A stretch of DNA of 64,000 nucleotides from positions 310,001 to 374,000 of the forward strand of contig JADKAN010000002.1 in assembly GCA_016719225.1 (NCBI GenBank), in the 5' to 3' direction. Below the pieces are notes generated by a model. That model made no database searches and was not told the DNA's origin. It saw only the letters and a list, made by a program, of their open reading frames with translations. This stretch comes from Flavobacteriales bacterium. Its GTDB lineage: Bacteria; Bacteroidota; Bacteroidia; Flavobacteriales_F; PHOS-HE28. Below, piece after piece: positions 60,101 to 64,000 of this stretch. The first letter of the stretch is position 1, and each line of letters opens with the position of its first letter. Made by a program: the position numbers and the translations under genes.

Positions 60101-63100
60101 CCGGCCACCGGCACCTGGACATTGATCAGTGGCAGCGGCACGATCGTATCGCCGAACTCGCCGACCACGCAGATCACCGGACTCGCCGTGGGCGACAACA
60201 TTTTCCGCTGGTCCGTTAGCAACGGTCCCTGTGCCAACGGCAGCACACAGGATCAAGTGCGCATCCGCGTTTTCGATCAGGCCGATCCGGTCGCCAACGC
60301 AGGACCTGACCAAGAGCTTTGCTCCGGTAGCAACACGGCCACGTTGGCCGGCAGTGGTTTGATCTTCCCTGCGACAGGGACATGGACACTGGTTTCAGGC
60401 AGCGGCGTGATCACCACGCCGGCGAGCCCTACTTCCGGTGTGACCGGTTTGGCCTTGGGCGTGAACAAATTCAAATGGTCGGTGAGCAATGGTCCGTGCA
60501 ACAGCGGCCTCACCGATGATGAAGTATCGATCACCGTGTTCCAAAGCGTGCATCCGCCGGTAACGGCTTCGGGGAATACCAGCATCTGTGTACCCACCGC
60601 ACCGAATCTTGTGACCGTTACCGGCAGCACCCCGGTAGCACCGGCCACCGGGGAATGGACCTTGGTGAGCGGCAGTGGCACCATCACTTCACCGAACACT
60701 CCTGTTACCACGATCACGGATCTGTCGGTCGGGACCAACGTGTTCCAATGGACCGTCTCCAACGGCCCTTGCACCTTCCCGAATAATACTGCGCAGGTAA
60801 CGATCCTCGTATTCGACGCTGCCCAGTTGCCAGCCGATGCGGGACCGGATCAAAGCCTTTGCACGCCGATCACCAGCACGAACCTGCAAGGCAGCGCGTT
60901 GATCCCGCCCGGCAGCGGTGCGTGGGCGTTGGTCAGCGGCTCCGGTGTGATCACTACACCGGGTAGCCCCACCAGCGGGGTGACCGGCTTGGCGCTCGGT
61001 GCGAACGTGTTCCGCTGGACGGTGGCTAACGGCCCTTGCTCCGCGAACACGAATGACCTGGTCACCATTTTCGTCTTCAACGGTAACGCCCAGCAGGCGG
61101 ATGCCGGACCCGACCAACAGTTGTGCAACACCAATTCGTCCACCGTGCTGGCGGCCAATGCGGCCATCTCACCCGCTACTGGATCGTGGAGCGTCCTGCA
61201 AGGAACGGCCACCTTCGGCAACGCGAACAGTGCTACGTCCGGTGTGAGCAACCTGTCCGTTGGCGTGAACATCCTGGTGTGGTCCCTGAACAACGGGGCT
61301 TGCGGGACCAGTTCGGACCAAGTGGCCATCACCGTGTTCGACAATGCCAACCCTGCCGCCAACGCAGGTGCCGACCAGCAGCTTTGCACGCCCACTACGA
61401 GCACTACGCTCACAGGCAGCAGCCTGTTGAACCCGGCGACCGGACAATGGACCTTGGTCAGCGGCGCAGGTAACATCGTTAGTCCCAACACTTCCATCAC
61501 CCAAGTGAACAGCTTGGGCACGGGCAATAACGTGTTCCGTTGGACGGTGAACAACGGCCCGTGTCCGAACGGAACCACGTTCGATGATGTCACGATCACG
61601 ATATTCAACGGCACCGCACAAACTGCGAACGCTGGCCCCGACCAGGACCTGTGCACACCCGCTACCAGCACCACGTTGGCGGGGAACAACGCCCAGGCAC
61701 CGGCAGTAGGCACTTGGACCGGCCCGGCCGGTGTGAGCTTCAGCAACATCAATTTGTCCAATAGCACGGTGAGTGGTCTGCAAGTGGGTGACAACCTCCT
61801 TACCTGGACCATAAACAACGGCTCCTGTGGCACCACCACGGACCAAGTGAATATCCGTGTGTTCAGCTCAGCGAACCCGGTAGCCGATGCAGGCCCGGAC
61901 CAAGAACTCTGCACGCCACTGACCAGTGCCACCATGGCAGGTAGCAGCGTGACCTATCCGGCCACTGGCGTATGGACGCTGGTGAGTGGAACGGGCACCA
62001 TCACCAACCCCGGATCACCCAACACCACGATCACGGGCATGGTCGTAGGACCGAACACGTTCCGTTGGACGGTGAGCAACGGCCCATGTGCCAACAGCCT
62101 GACGAGCAACGATGTGGTGATCACCGTGTTCGACCAGACCGTGAGCGGCTCCAATGCTGGCCCGGACCAATCGCTCTGCACCCCGCAGAACTTCACCACC
62201 ATGGCGGCCAGCGCGGCCCCTTTCCCGGCACAAGGCACGTGGACGGTGATCAGCGGTGGAGGCGTGATCGCGGATATCCACGCTCCGAATTCCTCCATTA
62301 CCGGCATTCCCGTTGGACTTAGCATTTATCAGTGGTCAGTGACCAATGGCGCGTGCCCTGTGAACCCGCCAACCGATCAAGTGAGCATCTTCGTTTATGA
62401 TGCCAACGACCCGGTAGCGAACGCGGGACCTGACCAAGAGCTCTGCACGCCGAACCTGTCCACCACTTTGGCGGGCAGCAGCGTCACCTATCCTGCAACC
62501 GGTGTTTGGACGCTGGTGAGTGGAGGCGGTGTTTTCCAGAACGCGAACTTGCCGAACAGCAACGTAACAGGTCTCCTGCTCGGCGTGAACACCTTCCGTT
62601 GGACGGTGAACAATGGTCCCTGCAACAATCCGATCACCTTCGATGAGGTCAGCGTGATCGTTTACGACCAGAACAGCCCTGTAGCGGATGCCGGTCCCGA
62701 CCAAAGCCTCTGTACGCCGCAATTGAGCACCTCGTTGGCGGGTAGCACACCGATCGCACCGGCACTGGGCACATGGGTGCAGGCGCAAGGCACAGGGGTC
62801 ATTACCGACCTGCACGACCCGAACACCACGGTGACCGGATTGGCCATCGGCGTGAACATCTTCGTATGGTCGGTGAACAACGGACCGTGCGCGAACGGGG
62901 TAACCAATGATGCGGTGACCATCACCATTTACGACAACAGCCTACCCAATCCGGATGCCGGTCCCGATCAGGAACTGTGCTTGCCGAACACGGCGACCAT
63001 TTTGGCAGGCAGCCCGACCACGGCTCCAGCTATAGGAACGTGGACCATCATTGCTGGCGGTGGAACCTTCGTGGACATCCATTCATCCACCACGGGCGTA

Positions 63101-64000
63101 TCCGGCCTGCCCGTAGGCGTGAACACGTTCCGTTGGACGGTGGCGAACGGTCTTTGCAGCAACAACTTCGATGAGGTGACCATACTCGTATTCAGCGATC
63201 TGAACCCGCTGACGAGCGCAGGCCCCGACCAGGACATCTGCACCCCGGGAAGTACGGTGACCATGGCTGGCAGCAGCGTGATCGTGCCGGCCACTGGTAT
63301 TTGGACGATCGTCAGCGGCAGCGGCGTGATCAGCAATCCCAGCGCGCCCAACACCGCCATTGTGGACCTCGGAGTTGGCACCACGGTATTGGTGTGGACG
63401 GTGGATAACGGCCCTTGCGCCAATGGCATCACCACGGACACCATGTTGGTGCGCGTGTACGACCAATTCAATCCGACCGCAGCAGCAGGACCTGACGTTC
63501 AATTGTGCACTCCCGCAGCACCGCTGACGTTGGCGGGCAGCAACGTGACCCCTCCGGCGATCGGCACGTGGACCGTGATACAAGGCACTGCGACCTTCAG
63601 TGACATCAACACGCCGAATGCCGTCGTTACCGGCTTGAGCGTGGGGGTGAATATCCTGCGGTGGACGGTGGATAACGGTCCGTGCGAAAGCGGGATAAGC
63701 TTGGATGAGATCAGCATCACGCTCTTCGACGTTACGAATCCCGTTGCGAACGCTGGACCTGACCAACAGCTCTGCGGCGTGAACAGCACGACCACCATGG
63801 CCGGCAGCAATTTGATCAGTCCCGCCACAGGCAATTGGACCTTGATCAGCGGAACCGGAGTGATCACCGTTCCCACGTCGCCCATTACGACCATCACCGG
63901 TCTGGGTGTAGGCGCGAACGTGTTCCAGTGGACGGTCGCCAACGGCCCTTGCGGGCCGGTCACCCAGGACCAGGTTAGCATCTTCGTTCATGATGCCAAC
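57185..64000 (+). CDS. giant secreted repeat adhesin, 3' end outside window
   Basis: The frame opens at 57185 and is stop-free to the window edge, over 2,270 residues. After a long basic leader and a signal-like helix (NAALVLAPLLFWQAGA) comes a Cys-rich domain starting SHALGGELSYVCLGNSQYKV, TLNFYRDCNGV, SICCRNN, about 400 residues in all, with an Ig/PKD-like stretch (GTFTWTPTAADIGNNTFTVH). From 58442 on it consists of about 21 tandem units of ~88 residues. Each unit contains NAGPDQxLCTP, then GTWTLVSGSGTI, then FRWTVxNGPC. The pattern is that of Bacteroidota surface proteins, commonly type IX secreted and possibly cell-surface or gliding adhesins. The C-terminal sorting domain is not visible. 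Confidence 0.85.
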   Translation, partial: MAEHIRAGKSYGNKGRIVLRSVRSFFRNAALVLAPLLFWQAGAQASHALGGELSYVCLGNSQYKVTLNFYRDCNGVAAPTNCNNGLLFHVRSVQCVGNFDMCFSPNPTVQIITPICPTETDRCVSASGTYGVEKYTYTAIVDLSDYAGCGGTDWVFYWSICCRNNAITSLNDPGNRELYLDAKLNNTAGLCNSSPSFTNSPAAYYCLGEQINYNPGAVDADGDSLAYALIQARTTNGTPIPYQTGYSFAQPIRNAGGANAVTLNPQTGTVTVTPNVLQVAVVTYQVKEYRNGVLVGTITRDVQFVVRPCAGNSPPVATGVNGTSSYTLQVCAGTPVSFTVNSSDPNAGQIVTMNWNSGIPGGTFTTSGSPFPTGTFTWTPTAADIGNNTFTVHVQDNGCPIVASNDYGYTIQVTPPNTPANAGVDFSVCGSSATLAGVLPYPQVQGTWTVVNGSGTFANNHSPTSTVTGLSQGVNTFQWSVNYLTCGTQTDQVQVTSFNPAQPAATAGADQQLCLPTNSATLAGNTAVAPATGVWSVITGTGTFANANAPTTTVSGLGVGQNKFRWTINNGPCGTPTLDEVIITVYNNNQAAASAGPDISICTPASSVTMNANTATTPATGQWSLISGSGVITTPSLRNTTITGLPVGVHVFRWTISNGPCTPGTTSDDVTVTVYNASSPNANAGADQQVCSPGTATLTGSVPIFPATGQWTLVNGNGTITSPTSPTTTVTALSIGTSTFQWTVNNGPCANGTTNDQVVVLTFDPTVSGANAGLDQSYCTPTSTTTLAANAPPTPAQGTWSLVSGTGLIASVNSANSSVSGLTVGENKFRWTVSNGPCPVNPPSDEVSIFIYDASAPVANAGPDQQLCTPATSTTLVGNSAVFPATGIWTLVSGTGTFANASNPGTTVSGLSVGVNTFRWTLTNGPCANPVTQDEVSITVFNAANPIADAGPNQELCTPTLTATLSGSSLIPPATGTWTLISGSGTIVSPNSPTTQITGLAVGDNIFRWSVSNGPCANGSTQDQVRIRVFDQADPVANAGPDQELCSGSNTATLAGSGLIFPATGTWTLVSGSGVITTPASPTSGVTGLALGVNKFKWSVSNGPCNSGLTDDEVSITVFQSVHPPVTASGNTSICVPTAPNLVTVTGSTPVAPATGEWTLVSGSGTITSPNTPVTTITDLSVGTNVFQWTVSNGPCTFPNNTAQVTILVFDAAQLPADAGPDQSLCTPITSTNLQGSALIPPGSGAWALVSGSGVITTPGSPTSGVTGLALGANVFRWTVANGPCSANTNDLVTIFVFNGNAQQADAGPDQQLCNTNSSTVLAANAAISPATGSWSVLQGTATFGNANSATSGVSNLSVGVNILVWSLNNGACGTSSDQVAITVFDNANPAANAGADQQLCTPTTSTTLTGSSLLNPATGQWTLVSGAGNIVSPNTSITQVNSLGTGNNVFRWTVNNGPCPNGTTFDDVTITIFNGTAQTANAGPDQDLCTPATSTTLAGNNAQAPAVGTWTGPAGVSFSNINLSNSTVSGLQVGDNLLTWTINNGSCGTTTDQVNIRVFSSANPVADAGPDQELCTPLTSATMAGSSVTYPATGVWTLVSGTGTITNPGSPNTTITGMVVGPNTFRWTVSNGPCANSLTSNDVVITVFDQTVSGSNAGPDQSLCTPQNFTTMAASAAPFPAQGTWTVISGGGVIADIHAPNSSITGIPVGLSIYQWSVTNGACPVNPPTDQVSIFVYDANDPVANAGPDQELCTPNLSTTLAGSSVTYPATGVWTLVSGGGVFQNANLPNSNVTGLLLGVNTFRWTVNNGPCNNPITFDEVSVIVYDQNSPVADAGPDQSLCTPQLSTSLAGSTPIAPALGTWVQAQGTGVITDLHDPNTTVTGLAIGVNIFVWSVNNGPCANGVTNDAVTITIYDNSLPNPDAGPDQELCLPNTATILAGSPTTAPAIGTWTIIAGGGTFVDIHSSTTGVSGLPVGVNTFRWTVANGLCSNNFDEVTILVFSDLNPLTSAGPDQDICTPGSTVTMAGSSVIVPATGIWTIVSGSGVISNPSAPNTAIVDLGVGTTVLVWTVDNGPCANGITTDTMLVRVYDQFNPTAAAGPDVQLCTPAAPLTLAGSNVTPPAIGTWTVIQGTATFSDINTPNAVVTGLSVGVNILRWTVDNGPCESGISLDEISITLFDVTNPVANAGPDQQLCGVNSTTTMAGSNLISPATGNWTLISGTGVITVPTSPITTITGLGVGANVFQWTVANGPCGPVTQDQVSIFVHDAN
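58442..64000 (+). repeat. about 21 tandem Ig/PKD-like repeat units, about 265 bp each
   Basis: Unit starts (GxDxxxC motif) near 58442, 58697, 58961, 59228, 59494, 59760, 60027, 60294, 60562, 60834, 61098, 61359, 61626, 61887, 62151, 62418, 62685, 62952, 63216, 63480 and 63746. Period is 255-272 bp, mean about 265. Units are related but clearly diverged. The array continues past the window. Confidence 0.85.

Noticed and set aside
60850..61935. Long minus-strand ORFs across the adhesin repeats
   Set aside because: Repeated codon pattern of the plus-strand repeats keeps the opposite frame open; readings are themselves periodic and have no signal or domain.
58442..64000. Tandem repeats considered as CRISPR or satellite
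   Set aside because: Period about 265 bp with a continuous open frame and diverged units: protein-domain repeats, not CRISPR.

Overview
The window is a gene-dense, GC-rich chromosomal segment that looks like a member of Bacteroidota, probably Flavobacteriales-like. Supporting signs are the rplM-rpsI-rpsB-tsf-pyrH-frr block, DUF5686 and TonB/regulatory-like outer-membrane proteins, a beta-flower repeat protein, a very long Bacteroidota-type repeat adhesin, and recurrent TAnnTTTG/TAnnTTCG -7-like promoter elements. This placement rests on gene content only. No rRNA, tRNA, CRISPR array, IS element or prophage was recognised.

Layout. 1-1.7 kb: 3' part of an AddB-like nuclease. 1.8-10 kb: an OmpR-type regulator divergent from a menaquinone cluster (DHNA-CoA thioesterase, menF, menD, menB, menA, menC, menE; no menH seen). 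10-15.5 kb: a membrane protein, a zinc-ribbon protein, trpS, plsC, gatC, a CPBP protein and kbl. 15.7-21.3 kb: four translationally coupled genes that appear to encode a complete polyprenyl-phosphoryl-arabinose-type pathway: a UbiA-family phosphoribosyltransferase, a natural fusion of DprE1-like oxidase and DprE2-like reductase, a membrane-anchored HAD phosphatase, and a polytopic GT-C-like membrane protein. This is the most interesting locus.

21.3-32 kb is a metal-handling stretch: an AraC-type regulator with an MxCxxC N-terminus, a copper P-type ATPase with two YHS domains, an HMA-DUF3347 protein, a multicopper oxidase split by a frameshift, ferritin, and arsR-arsM with a palindromic operator candidate. 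32-37 kb holds ribosomal protein and translation genes, ended after tsf by a textbook terminator. 37-45.7 kb holds a TonB receptor and a DUF4331 protein fused out of frame at one junction, an HMA-like membrane protein, a lipoprotein resembling truncated hemoglobin, a radical SAM/SPASM protein, a beta-flower protein and a DUF5686 protein. 45.9-51 kb: an MMPL/RND exporter, rfbA, polyprenyl synthetase and a TIGR01777 epimerase. 51-57 kb: two unknowns and sucA-sucB. From 57.2 kb to the edge runs one open frame encoding a secreted protein with about 21 tandem units of about 88 residues.

Two dispersed intergenic repeat families occur through the window and meet in the menD-menB and sucA-sucB gaps. 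Two apparent single-base frameshifts (menA, multicopper oxidase) and the DUF4331/TonB junction may be genuine or may be assembly errors. Raw reads would settle that.
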